DNA of 64,000 nt from Brevundimonas goettingensis (GCF_017487405.1 NZ_CP062222.1:2527001-2591000); one strand, 5' to 3'; numbered from the stretch's first letter, positions 23,282 to 31,181 are shown. Program-made: numbers and translations. The notes: a model not told the origin generated them from the sequence alone.

Positions 23282-24445
23282 TCACCCCCGGATGACGTGC
23301 GGCACGAAGCGCGAGCCGTTGCGCGTGATCCGGCCGCGATCCTCTCTCAGGCCGATCCCCGCCGCTTCGTTCCCGACGACCCAGGAGCCGATGATCACAT
23401 AGCGGTTGTCGTATTTCGGCGGGGCGTGCAGCGCCTGCCGGATCCAGGCCCCGTCGCCATATCCGCCGTCAAGCACGGCCGACTTCCGCCCGTCCTTGAC
23501 CAGTTCGACATTGGCCCCTTCGCGCGAGAACAGGGGCTTCCTGACATAGGACGAGCCCAGCCGCGTATGGGCCGGATCGCTCTCGAACCAGGCTTCCAGC
23601 AGGTTCGGATGCCCCGCGTGCCGCTCCCACAGCAGCGGCAATATGCCCTTGTTGGAGAGCAGGGATTTCCACGCCGGCTCCAGCACGGTGATCTCCGCAT
23701 TGGGCAAGGGCTCGGCATAGTCGTCGCGCAGCATCTCCTCCCACGGATAGAGTTTGAACATCGCCCCGATCTCGTAGTTCTCGTGGTCGACGAACCGCCC
23801 GGCTTCGTTCAGCCCGATGTCGCCGATGGCGACGAACTGCGGATCCAGCCCCGCCTGTTTGGCGAGGTCCTCGAGATACAGCACCGTCTGCCGGTCCTCG
23901 ACATAGTCGGGGTCGGAGCTGAAGTGGACAAACCCGCCGTCGGGGAAGATGGCGCGGAACCGCTCGACCAGCTTCTCCTGCAGGCTGTTGAACTGGTCGG
24001 TATCCTCGGGGAAGACGCCCGCCGCGATCTGATCCTCCAGCCACAGCCACTGGAAGGCGCCGGTCTCGAAGATCGAGGTCGGCGTGTCGGCGTTGTACTC
24101 ATAGAGCTTGGCCGGGCCCGTGCCGTCATAGGCGAAGTCGAACCGGCCATAGAGCGATGGCTCGTTCCGCTTCCAGCTGTCGGCGACATAGTCGCGCATG
24201 GCCTCGGGGATCTCGAGCAGGGTCATCAGCCGCTCGGACTGCACCGCCTCATCGACGAGGTCGAGACACATCGAATGCAGCTCTTCCGTCGGCGCCTCGA
24301 TGCCCTCCTCGATCTCGGCGAGCGAGAACTCATAGGCCGCGCCCTCGTCCCAGTACTGCTGGCCGTCGACGTGGTTCCAGGTGAACCCCACCGCCTCGGC
24401 CCTGGCCTGCCAGTCCGCGCGGGGAGAGAGTTTGATGCGTTGCAT
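23282..24445 (-). CDS. Glutathionylspermidine-synthase-like ATP-grasp protein (YjfC/YgiC type)
   Basis: This 387-residue protein belongs to the C-terminal ligase family of glutathionylspermidine synthase, without the amidase domain. Family motifs include SLYGRFDFAYDG, KLYEYNADTPTS, VHFSSDPDYVEDRQT, MFKLYPWEEML, LEPAWKSLLSNKG and SSYVRKPLFSREGANV. These supply the Mg-ATP and phosphate-loop residues. I recall that stand-alone YgiC/YjfC proteins lack demonstrated glutathionylspermidine synthesis, so the joined amine and peptide are unknown. It lies on the same strand as the PspA and DUF2170 genes and belongs with the yjf-type cluster, but a palindromic repeat of about 230 bases separates it from PspA. 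Confidence 0.9.
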   Translation of the reverse strand: MQRIKLSPRADWQARAEAVGFTWNHVDGQQYWDEGAAYEFSLAEIEEGIEAPTEELHSMCLDLVDEAVQSERLMTLLEIPEAMRDYVADSWKRNEPSLYGRFDFAYDGTGPAKLYEYNADTPTSIFETGAFQWLWLEDQIAAGVFPEDTDQFNSLQEKLVERFRAIFPDGGFVHFSSDPDYVEDRQTVLYLEDLAKQAGLDPQFVAIGDIGLNEAGRFVDHENYEIGAMFKLYPWEEMLRDDYAEPLPNAEITVLEPAWKSLLSNKGILPLLWERHAGHPNLLEAWFESDPAHTRLGSSYVRKPLFSREGANVELVKDGRKSAVLDGGYGDGAWIRQALHAPPKYDNRYVIIGSWVVGNEAAGIGLREDRGRITRNGSRFVPHVIRG

Positions 24446-24460
24446 GGTTTTCCTTCTCCT

Positions 24461-24673
24461 CCCCGTTCGCCGCTGGGCGAATGGGGAGGTGGATCGGCAG
24501 CGATCAGCCGCCGAGACGGAGGGGGCGACGCGATGATTCAGGTGAGGGCTGGCGAACCACAGTCGGCGTTTGAGATAAGCGGTTCATCGGAAAGGCCTCC
24601 TCGCCCCCTCCGTCACGTCGCCAAGAGGCGCCGCGCCACCTCCCCATTCGCCCAGCGGCGAACGGGGAGGAGA
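24461..24673. repeat. Nested GC-rich palindromic intergenic repeat (copy 2) with long inverted arms
   Basis: The outer arms match over almost 40 bases, beginning TCTCCTCCCCGTTCGCCGCT on the left and its complement at the right end. Each arm folds on itself (TTCGCCGCTGGGCGAA). Inward the halves continue with GACGGAGGGGGCG and CGCCCCCTCCGTC, the same core as copy 1. It fills the gap between the PspA and ATP-grasp genes and may reduce read-through between them. Confidence 0.85.
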
Positions 24674-24677
24674 CGAT

Positions 24678-25421
24678 TTAAGCCTTGTCCTTCTCGACCG
24701 GCACGCTCGTTCCGATCTGCGGCGTCACCACCTTGATGTCCTGCTGCGTCAGCCGCGCCAGCACGTCGTCGGCCGAGGCGTGCCCCGGCAGGATGCCGGC
24801 GTCGCGCAGCTTTGCGTCGAGGTCGGCGCCGGTGCGCTTGTCTTCCAGCTCCTGGCCGGCGCGCAGCTTCTCCTCGTTGACCGCCTGGCGCTGCTTGATG
24901 CGCTGCAGGCTGTCGGCGGCCGAGCCGATGCGCGAATGGGCGCCCGCCGACTGCAGGGCGACCGAAGTCTGGGCGCGCTGAACGCTTTCATTGACCTTGA
25001 CGATGTCGATCTCGCGCCGGAGCGTCTCGATCTTCTGGTCGGTCGTGGCGATGGCCGTGCGCAGCCTGGCCTCGGCCTGTTTCATATTCTCGATCTGCGG
25101 ACCGCGCGTGCCGATCTCGGTCTCCAGCTCGGCGATGCGGCCGGCGACTTCACGCGCCAGATCGGTCTTGCCCTGACCGAGCGCGGCGCGGGCCGAGCTT
25201 TCGTATTTCGAAATCTGCTCGCCGAAGCTCTGCAGCTCGTTCTCGGCCATGCGGCGGCGCGCCACCAGACCGGCCAGGTCGTCGCGGGCCTTGCCCTGCG
25301 CATTGTCGGCGTCGCGGATTTCCTGATCAAGAATCTTCAACGCATTGGCGTCGACCACCGATTGGCCGGCCTCATGGGCGGTGCCGCGGAACAGGGCGGA
25401 GAGTTTGGAGAGCATGGACAT
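24678..25421 (-). CDS. PspA/IM30 family protein (YjfJ-like)
   Basis: The 247-residue protein is almost wholly alpha-helical and charged, starting MSMLSKLSALFRGTAHEAGQ. The body has long coiled-coil heptads (for example RIAELETEIGTRGPQIENMK), and there is no hydrophobic membrane segment. This is the ESCRT-III-like membrane-remodelling fold of PspA/Vipp1. Compared with classic PspA it carries a C-terminal extension (GILPGHASADDVLARL) as in YjfJ. It follows the DUF2170 gene by 23 bases in the same operon. A role in envelope stress or membrane repair is expected from the family; the specific trigger is not visible. Confidence 0.87.
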   Translation of the reverse strand: MSMLSKLSALFRGTAHEAGQSVVDANALKILDQEIRDADNAQGKARDDLAGLVARRRMAENELQSFGEQISKYESSARAALGQGKTDLAREVAGRIAELETEIGTRGPQIENMKQAEARLRTAIATTDQKIETLRREIDIVKVNESVQRAQTSVALQSAGAHSRIGSAADSLQRIKQRQAVNEEKLRAGQELEDKRTGADLDAKLRDAGILPGHASADDVLARLTQQDIKVVTPQIGTSVPVEKDKA

Positions 25422-25444
25422 CTATGTGTTTCCGAAGGTCCCGA

Positions 25445-26122
25445 TCAGGCGTCGAAGGTTTCACGCAGGGCCGTGGCGTCGATCGCGTTCTCGGCCAGGG
25501 TGCGCAGTTCGATCAATATGGTCTGAAGCGTCGTCTTGCACGACAGTTCGCCCATCAACTCATAGACATCTTCGCCGCCCACCGAGGTGATGGCGAAGTT
25601 GGACAGGGGTACGACCCGCTGGGCCTTGAGCAGGAATTCGTTGAACCGGGCCGGATCGGCCTGTTCGGACACGGGCCACAGCAGCACCGAGACCACGATC
25701 TGCGCGCCGCCGACCGACAGATAGATCGGCAGGTCGCCGTATTCATGCATGGTCACCAGCAGCACCGGCTCGGCGCCTTCCAGCACCCGCAGGGTCATTT
25801 CGCCCTCGCGGATCAGGGTCGAGGCGTCCAGTGCGGTCTTGATGGCCGGCACGGTCCAGGGGGTTTCGATCACGGCGTCCATTTGATGGTCGGCTCCAGG
25901 AATGAAGGCTTGGAATTGAGAGGATCGCGGGCGTGGGGCAAGGGCTGGGGCACGCGCCGAATCCGTGACGATTGCGCGCACCGCCGCCCTCACATCGTCG
26001 CGCGCCGCCTGGGGGACCCAGAACTCGAGTTTGACCATCCCCGCCTCACGGCGCGCCTTGCGCCAGGCCCGGATGCGATCCGTGGCTGCGCTCGGCGACA
26101 GGCTGTCGTCCTCGTCCGTCAT
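25445..26122 (-). CDS. DUF2170 protein (YjfI-like) with N-terminal ribbon-helix-helix-like segment
   Basis: I place the start at ATG 26122 (MTDEDDSLSPSAATDRIRAW), giving 225 residues; the longer open frame upstream runs through promoter palindromes. The C-terminal 150 residues (MDAVIETPWTVPAIKTALDA to FDA) are DUF2170, which is the whole of E. coli YjfI (about 133 residues). The extra N-terminus has RIRAWRKARREAGMVKLEFW followed by PQAARDDVRAAVRAI: a basic stretch, one beta strand and a helix, as in ribbon-helix-helix DNA-binding proteins. That, and palindromes at its own promoter, suggest it represses the divergent cluster. It is the first gene before the PspA-like gene. Confidence 0.8.
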   Translation of the reverse strand: MTDEDDSLSPSAATDRIRAWRKARREAGMVKLEFWVPQAARDDVRAAVRAIVTDSARAPALAPRPRSSQFQAFIPGADHQMDAVIETPWTVPAIKTALDASTLIREGEMTLRVLEGAEPVLLVTMHEYGDLPIYLSVGGAQIVVSVLLWPVSEQADPARFNEFLLKAQRVVPLSNFAITSVGGEDVYELMGELSCKTTLQTILIELRTLAENAIDATALRETFDA

Positions 26123-26125
26123 GAC

Positions 26126-26160
26126 GTTACATGTAACGCGTAACATGTACGCTTGACAAG
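26126..26160. promoter_or_regulatory. Palindromic operator region in the divergent yjfI/yjfK-type promoter
   Basis: GTTACATGTAAC (26126-26137) is a perfect 12-bp palindrome, and three bases on is a second copy of the core, TAACATGTAC (26141-26150). Next comes CTTGACAAG (26152-26160), itself a dyad. It supplies TTGACA on the plus strand toward the DUF2491 gene. On the minus strand it supplies TTGTCA, which 17 bases later meets TTACAT as a -10 box for the DUF2170 gene. The minus-strand transcript would start at or within a few bases of the ATG (leaderless). Confidence 0.55.
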
Positions 26161-26272
26161 AGGCCTGACCGGAGTGATTTTTTGTCGCATGGCCGCGCTT
26201 CAGACACGTGACACACCGGATCGTGCAGGACACGCCCTCGCCGCCCGCGCGGAACGAGGCTAAGGACAGACC

Positions 26273-26932
26273 ATGTTCAAGCGTCTCTTCGGCGGACAGG
26301 ATGCACCGGCGGCGCCCGCCCTGGCCGTGGTGCGAAACATCACCATCGGCCGCACCGTGGCCCTGGACCCGCTGGCCTGGCGCCGGCTGGGCGACCAGAC
26401 CAAATTCATCCTCGACCGCGACGTCCTCGACATCACCGCCCAGGGGACCGTCACCCTCGACAGCGGCCAGTTCGTCCATCGGTTCTATACCGAGGACCAT
26501 CTGATGCTTCAGGCCATGAGCGACGATGCGGCGGGGATGGAAAGCTACGACTTCACCCTCTTCATGCCCTGGACCTCGGCATACCCGGCGGGTGAGCGCG
26601 AGCGGCGCATCTGGAAGGACCGGCTGTCCGAGCCTGTCTTCCACGGCGCGGCCGAAAGCCTGCCCGACTACCCGCGCTTCTGGTTCGAAGAGTCAGACGG
26701 CCGCCAGCCGCCGGTGACGATCTGGGAGACGGTCTGGGACGACCGCGCCGCCCGCGCGCCCTATTCGAAGATCTTCCAGACCTGCATGCTCTACGCCCGC
26801 GACCTGCCCGACGGCCGCGAACTGATGCTGGCGCTTGAGATGCAGCCCGAGAACGCGCGCGGCGAACGCGGCGACCTCAGCCACGAAATCATGATCGGCA
26901 TCCCTCTGGAGATGGCCGAGTTCCGCGCCTGA
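26273..26932 (+). CDS. DUF2491 family protein (YjfK-like)
   Basis: The 219-residue soluble protein begins MFKRLFGGQDAPAAPALAVV, with a basic amphipathic start and no signal peptide. Family features include a Trp-rich middle (FTLFMPWTSAYPAGE, YPRFWFEESDG) and the C-terminal YARDLPDGRELMLALEM. It matches E. coli YjfK in size and in context, being followed by DUF350 and DUF1190 genes. Its biochemical role is unknown. It is the first gene of the rightward arm and is divergent from the DUF2170/PspA arm. Confidence 0.87.
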   Translation: MFKRLFGGQDAPAAPALAVVRNITIGRTVALDPLAWRRLGDQTKFILDRDVLDITAQGTVTLDSGQFVHRFYTEDHLMLQAMSDDAAGMESYDFTLFMPWTSAYPAGERERRIWKDRLSEPVFHGAAESLPDYPRFWFEESDGRQPPVTIWETVWDDRAARAPYSKIFQTCMLYARDLPDGRELMLALEMQPENARGERGDLSHEIMIGIPLEMAEFRA

Positions 26933-26959
26933 TCGCGCTGACCACAAGGGGAGACAAGA

Positions 26960-27379
26960 ATGTTCGACTTCGACCGCTACGCCTTCATGCAGGGGGCCAT
27001 CGCCTTCCTGATCGCCTTTGCCGCGGCGGGCGTCTTCACCGTGGCCTTCAAGCTGATCTATCAGTGGGTCACCCCCTATCACGAGCAGACCCTGATCCGC
27101 GAAGGCAACACCGCCGCCGCCATCTCCCTGGGCGGCGCCCTGATCGGCTATGTCCTGCCCCTGGCCTCGGCCCTGTCGCACACGGTGACCCTGCGCGAAT
27201 TCGCCGCCTGGGCCCTGCTGGCCGCCATCATCCAGATCCTGGCCTTCGTCATTGTCAGCCGCCTCGTCTATCGCAAGATGGCCGAGCGCATCGAGGCGGG
27301 CGAGACGTCAGCCGCCGTCTATCTGGCCTCCATCTCCATCTGCATCGGGCTGCTCAACGCGGCCTGTATGACGGCGTAA
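26960..27379 (+). CDS. DUF350 family membrane protein (YjfL-like)
   Basis: This 139-residue protein has four predicted membrane helices in two similar pairs, as is usual for DUF350: GAIAFLIAFAAAGVFTVAF, a glycine-rich second (AAISLGGALIGYVLPLA), FAAWALLAAIIQILAFVIV and AVYLASISICIGLLNAACMTA. It has a good ribosome site (AGGGGAGA) and follows the DUF2491 gene by 27 bases. The family is often next to glutathionylspermidine-synthase-like and PspA genes, and its function is not established. It probably forms the membrane part of the module. Confidence 0.9.
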   Translation: MFDFDRYAFMQGAIAFLIAFAAAGVFTVAFKLIYQWVTPYHEQTLIREGNTAAAISLGGALIGYVLPLASALSHTVTLREFAAWALLAAIIQILAFVIVSRLVYRKMAERIEAGETSAAVYLASISICIGLLNAACMTA

Positions 27380-27384
27380 GATCC

Positions 27385-28020
27385 ATGACCGACCAGACCA
27401 CCCCCAAGCCGATTGAAGACCGCCCCGAGGCCGGCTCCGGCTCGATGCGCCGGCTGATGCGCTCGCGCAGCCTGCACGTCACCAGCCTGATGGCCACGGC
27501 CAGCTTCTCGCTCGCCGCCTGCGGCCAGCCCCAGCTGGCGGCGCCCGAGCCCGACCCGGCCCCGGCCTATACCTCCCTGGCCGACTGCAAGGCCGCCAAC
27601 GACGTCTCCGACGCCGAGTGCGACACAGCCTACAAGGCCGCCGACGACCAGGCCAGGGAGACCGGGCCCCGCTACGCCACCCAGGCCGAATGCGAGGGCC
27701 AGTGGGGACCGGAACAGTGCCGCCCGATCAACCACGGCGGCGGCTCCTTCTTCGGCCCGCTGGCGACCGGCTTCATCATCGGCCAGCTGATGAACGGCGG
27801 CGGCTATCGCGGCGGCGGCCCCCTGTATCGCGACCGTGACGGCGGCTATTCCAACGGCTACGGCGGCGGCTATCTCAGCCGCGACTACCGCACCGGCCGC
27901 ACCGTCGCCAACCGCAACGACGTCGATGTCGCTCGCCAGGCCCCCTCCCGCGTCCAGAGCCGCACCACCGTCGTCTCCCGCGGCGGCTTCGGCGGCGGCG
28001 GCCGGAGTTTCGGCGGGTAA
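27385..28020 (+). CDS. DUF1190 family lipoprotein-like protein (YjfM/YgiB-like)
   Basis: The 211-residue protein starts at ATG 27385, five bases after the DUF350 gene. An unusually long N-terminal stretch with basic residues (MRRLMRSRSLHVTSLM) precedes a lipobox-like SLAACGQ near residue 49. The mature part has paired Cys motifs typical of DUF1190 (SLADCKAANDVSDAECDTAY, then ATQAECEGQWGPEQC). A low-complexity Gly/Tyr/Arg tail follows, ending GGFGGGGRSFGG. It is probably anchored in or exported to the periplasm. It completes the yjf-type set. Confidence 0.85.
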   Translation: MTDQTTPKPIEDRPEAGSGSMRRLMRSRSLHVTSLMATASFSLAACGQPQLAAPEPDPAPAYTSLADCKAANDVSDAECDTAYKAADDQARETGPRYATQAECEGQWGPEQCRPINHGGGSFFGPLATGFIIGQLMNGGGYRGGGPLYRDRDGGYSNGYGGGYLSRDYRTGRTVANRNDVDVARQAPSRVQSRTTVVSRGGFGGGGRSFGG

Positions 28021-28046
28021 TCCTCGCGCACCGGTTAGAAGACACG

Positions 28047-28072
28047 AAGGGCGGGCCACACGGTCCGCCCTT
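28047..28072 (+). terminator. Terminator after the DUF1190 gene
   Basis: AAGGGCGG and CCGCCCTT pair across a ten-base loop, followed by TT and an AT-rich stretch, 26 bases after the stop codon. Confidence 0.7.
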
Positions 28073-28083
28073 TTCAATTTACC

Positions 28084-28220
28084 CCGTCATCCTCGGGCTT
28101 GTCCCGAGGACCCAGCGTTCAGGCAGCGAAGGCTGTCCGCTGGCGTTTGGCCGTCGGTGTTCCGCGTCGCTTTCCCGGATGTGGAGCCATCGGTCCTCGG
28201 GACAAGCCCGAGGATGACGG
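28084..28220. repeat. Intergenic inverted repeat with perfect 29-bp arms
   Basis: The left arm 28084-28112 begins CCGTCATCCTCGGGCTTGTC and the right arm 28192-28220 is its exact reverse complement, ending AAGCCCGAGGATGACGG. The centre is 79 bases. Each arm also carries an inner dyad (CCTCGGGCTTGTCCCGAGG). This motif type is common between genes of Alphaproteobacteria and is a different family from the repeats at 20704 and 24461. Confidence 0.85.
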
Positions 28221-28493
28221 AGCGCGGTGAGGCGCCCCAACCTCGCATCCTCACGACCGCGATCCCATTCCCGCTCAACCCCTTAGCCGAAAAGCCCGGC
28301 CTTCGGCCCGGTGCCTCGGCCAGCTGAGGTATACTGCCGCCTCCCCGGTCTTTGACATCCTCACACCCCACACCCCACACCCGCCCATGCACCCGAGTGC
28401 AAAGCCACCCCCGCAAACGCCCAAAGCAAAAGCCGGGCAAGATCAGCGCCCTGACAGCTGCCTCTCTCACCCGGCTTCAAGCCTTGCACTTTT

Positions 28494-28517
28494 TGCACTC
28501 GCTTTTTTTCGAGTGCA
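28494..28517. other. Hairpin with T-rich loop downstream of the sugar transporter
   Basis: TGCACTCG and CGAGTGCA are perfect 8-bp arms around CTTTTTTT. It is 28 bases after the transporter stop codon. It may act as a weak terminator, but the T run is in the loop, not after the stem. Confidence 0.35.
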
Positions 28518-28544
28518 GCGGCGGTTCAGATCAGTGGCCCAACC

Positions 28545-30086
28545 CTAGTGGCTGGCGGCGCTCACCCCCGCGGCGGTGACCGGCCTGGTCCGCATGGCGG
28601 CGACGGCGAAGACCGTCAGCAGCACATAGCCGATCAGGGGCACGATGAAGGCGTGGTTCAGATTGCTCATGTCGGCGATCTGGCCGGCCAGCAGGGGCAG
28701 CAGCGCCCCGCCGATGATGCCGAAGACCAGCAGACCCGAGGTCGCCGAGGCCGGGGCCGTCGAGCGTTCCAGGGTCAGGGTGAAGATGGCCGGGAACATG
28801 ATGGAGTTGAACAGGCCGATCGACAGGGCGGCGAAGGCCGCGGCCGCGCCGGTGCTCTGGAAGACGACGAAGCTGAGCACCGCCGCCGCCACCGTGCAGA
28901 CGGTCAGCAGCAGGGCCGCGGGGGCGCGGGTCAGAAGGGCGCTGCCCGCGAACCGGCCCATCAGGGCGCCGGCCCAGTAGAGGGCGACCAGACGGCCGGC
29001 GTCCTCGATCCGCAGACCGAGCGTGCCTTCCGAATGCAGCAGGTTGGTCATCAGGCTGCCGATGGACACCTCGGAGCCGACATAGAGGAAGATGGCGGCG
29101 GCGCCGCCGATGGCCCAGGGCGATGACAGGGCCTTGAACGGCGACTCGACGTGACCCGACTCCTGACCCGGCTGGTTCAGACGCGAGCGGATCAGCCAGA
29201 TGAAGGCGCCCAGGGCGGCGAACAGGACGGCAAGGATGAAGAAGACCTGGTCGATGTTGCGCAGGGTCACGGCGCGCAGGGCCGGATCCAGGGTGGCGGC
29301 GGCCGGAGCGGCGGCCGGGGTCACGGTGAGGTCAGCGGCAGCGGCGGCGCCGGTCGCCTCGACCTGACCGATGTAGTGCTGCAGGAAGACCAGCCAGCCG
29401 ATAGCCAGACCCAAGGCCGCCCCGATGATCAGCCAGCTCTTGAACGACCGCTTCAGCCCGCCGATCAGCCCGCCCGCCACGGCGCCGAGCACGAGGCCCA
29501 GGCCCAGCAGGACGATGCCCTCGAACGAGGCCAGTTCGGTCACGCCCCCCGCGACGAAGATGCCGCCCGACAGCATGACCGTCGCGCCCAGCAGCGGGCC
29601 GACGACGGTGCCCAGCGAGTTGAAGGCCTGGGAGAAGACCAGGCGGAAGTGCGACTTGCCCGCCGATCCCAGCGAGGCCGCCAGCGGGTTGGCCGCGACC
29701 TGCAGCAGGGTCACCCCGCCGCCGATCACGAACAGGGCGATCAGCACGCCCGGATAGAAGTTCATTAGGGTCGACAGGGGCACGATCAGGGCGCCCAGGA
29801 CCATGACGCCGAGGGCGCTGACGATGGAGCGGGCATAGCCCAGCTTGGACAGGACGGCCGCCGCCGGCAGGGAGAAGACGCCATAGGCCGTGAACCAGGC
29901 GAACTGGGTCAGCAGGGCCTCGGTGAAGCTCAGCTCGAACACGCCCCTCACCGCCGCGATCAGCGGATCGACCAGGGAGGTTGCGAAGCCCCAGGCGAAG
30001 AAGAGGGTGGTCACATAGGCGAAGGCGAGGCCTGAGCCCCTGGGCGCGGCGCCGCCCGTCGGTGAAGTTGTGTCTGACTGGCTCAT
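28545..30086 (-). CDS. Sugar MFS transporter, FucP/GluP (glucose/galactose) family
   Basis: The start is ATG 30086 (MSQSDTTSPTGG), with AGGA nine bases upstream; the open frame before it is not coding. The 513-residue protein has about 12 membrane helices. It carries FucP-family marks: AYVTTLFFAWGFATSLVDPL, then LTQFAWFTAYGVFSLPAA, the loop KLGYARSIV, and FSQAFNSLGTVVGPLLGA. It should bring hexoses in with protons or sodium. An Ala/Thr-rich loop of about 40 residues after helix 6 is longer than in E. coli FucP. It fits with the beta-glucosidase at 20834 in a sugar-scavenging role. Confidence 0.9.
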   Translation of the reverse strand: MSQSDTTSPTGGAAPRGSGLAFAYVTTLFFAWGFATSLVDPLIAAVRGVFELSFTEALLTQFAWFTAYGVFSLPAAAVLSKLGYARSIVSALGVMVLGALIVPLSTLMNFYPGVLIALFVIGGGVTLLQVAANPLAASLGSAGKSHFRLVFSQAFNSLGTVVGPLLGATVMLSGGIFVAGGVTELASFEGIVLLGLGLVLGAVAGGLIGGLKRSFKSWLIIGAALGLAIGWLVFLQHYIGQVEATGAAAAADLTVTPAAAPAAATLDPALRAVTLRNIDQVFFILAVLFAALGAFIWLIRSRLNQPGQESGHVESPFKALSSPWAIGGAAAIFLYVGSEVSIGSLMTNLLHSEGTLGLRIEDAGRLVALYWAGALMGRFAGSALLTRAPAALLLTVCTVAAAVLSFVVFQSTGAAAAFAALSIGLFNSIMFPAIFTLTLERSTAPASATSGLLVFGIIGGALLPLLAGQIADMSNLNHAFIVPLIGYVLLTVFAVAAMRTRPVTAAGVSAASH

Positions 30087-30207
30087 GAGGTCCTGTTGCG
30101 GTTCCCGGGCGGCCCCTCCGTCGCGTGTGCGTCGTGGAGGCTCTTGATAACCCTTGGTTCCACGGACAGGGCCGTGCGGTCCAGCCGTTTCAGCCTCACC
30201 GTAACCA

Positions 30208-30242
30208 AAAGTGGCCCCGCGGGCGCGCCGCGAGGCCACTTT
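30208..30242 (-). terminator. Terminator after the TorF-type porin
   Basis: AAAGTGGCC and GGCCACTTT pair, with an inner CGCG/CGCG stem and one mismatch; on the minus strand the T-rich end follows. It lies about 90 bases beyond the porin stop. Confidence 0.6.
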
Positions 30243-30334
30243 CCGATGCGATCCCCGGGGCCGACGTGTCGGATCGGGGTGCAGCCTGTTCGCGTCTCAC
30301 ACCGCGAACAGGGCCTTATAACACCGTTCTGGAC

Positions 30335-31033
30335 CTAGAATGTGGCCTTCAGGGTGGCGAAGATGCGACCGTCGCTGGCCGGGATGGCCGGGTTGTCGAC
30401 GTCGGTGTCCGAGTAGCGGACGTCCAGCGCCAGCGGGGTGCCGGCGAAGGCGTAGGTCGCGCCCAGGTTCCAGGTGGCGTAGTCGTCCGAAACGTCCAGC
30501 CACTGCTCGCCGATCGCGCCCGAGACCGACAGGCCGGTGATCGACGTGGCGTAGGCGGCGTTCAGCTCGGCGTAGGTGGCGTTCTTGTCCGCGCCGAAGA
30601 AGTCGGGCGAGAAGTAGACGGCGGCGCCGGCCGTGACCGGACCGAAGGCGCGCGAACCGGCGAGCTTCAGTTCGACGTAGTCGTAGTCCTGGTTGGCGCC
30701 GGGGGCGTAGAGGTAGGTGACCACGCCGACGTCCCAGGCGTAGCCGGCCGTCTCGCCGCGGAAGCCGCCGTAGACGTCGATCTCGGCTTCGGTGTTGTCG
30801 CCGAAGTCGACGTTCGAGGCCCAGGCGCCGGCGTAGAAGCTGCCGACGGTGACGTCGACGCCGGCCTGGACGGCGGGGCTTTCGTCGGTCTGGCTGAAGC
30901 CGCGGAAGACGTAGTCGCTGGTGACGGCCGCGTTGACGGTGACCGTCGCGTCCTGGGCCGAGGCGGCGCCGGCGGAGGCCATCAGGGCCAGGGCGGCGGC
31001 CCCGGCGAGGGCGGAGGCGGTGAACAGTTTCAT
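30335..31033 (-). CDS. TorF family putative porin (TIGR02001-type outer membrane protein)
   Basis: The 232-residue protein starts at ATG 31033 with AAGGGG upstream. A clear signal peptide ends at ASAQ (MKLFTASALAGAAALALMAS). The mature part alternates short amphipathic strands: NAAVTSDYVFRGFSQTDESP is the family hallmark (TSDYxFRGxSQ), and the terminal residue is Phe (LKATF), as in outer-membrane barrels. Family genes are frequently beside glnK-amt, and here it is 148 bases downstream of an ammonium transporter. It may pass small nitrogen compounds across the outer membrane; that is inferred from context only. Confidence 0.85.
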   Translation of the reverse strand: MKLFTASALAGAAALALMASAGAASAQDATVTVNAAVTSDYVFRGFSQTDESPAVQAGVDVTVGSFYAGAWASNVDFGDNTEAEIDVYGGFRGETAGYAWDVGVVTYLYAPGANQDYDYVELKLAGSRAFGPVTAGAAVYFSPDFFGADKNATYAELNAAYATSITGLSVSGAIGEQWLDVSDDYATWNLGATYAFAGTPLALDVRYSDTDVDNPAIPASDGRIFATLKATF

Positions 31034-31145
31034 GGGTATCCCCTTCCAGTGAGTTTGAGAGACGATCGGCGGATGTGAGAGCTCCGGAAGTCCGATCGCT
31101 TGCGGTCTTAGGGTCGTCTCGTCAGGCCCGTGGTCAGGGCCTTGG

Positions 31146-31173
31146 GCGGGACGCGGTTCCAGCCGCGTCCCGC
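31146..31173 (-). terminator. Terminator after the first ammonium transporter
   Basis: GCGGGACGCGG and CCGCGTCCCGC form a perfect 11-bp stem with a six-base loop, just after the amt stop and before the porin start. It implies partial or full separation of the two transcripts. Confidence 0.6.
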
Positions 31174-31181
31174 GCCTTGGC

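Larger units (their letters stand above)
28021..28544. other. 524-bp non-coding region between the DUF1190 gene and the sugar transporter
   Basis: I see no credible gene here. It holds a terminator (28047-28072), a long inverted repeat (28084-28220), a CA-rich patch (CACACCCCACACCCCACACC near 28363), and a hairpin with an all-T-rich loop at 28494-28517. Both neighbours point inward, so it contains no obvious promoter need. Confidence 0.7.

Noticed and set aside
26123..26644. A 173-residue upstream extension of the DUF2170 protein
   Set aside because: It would cover the divergent promoter and much of the DUF2491 gene in antisense; ATG 26122 starts the plausible domain.
28363..28382. CA-rich short repeats as a possible CRISPR or microsatellite
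   Set aside because: Only about three imperfect CACACCC units with no spacers; no cas genes are in the window.
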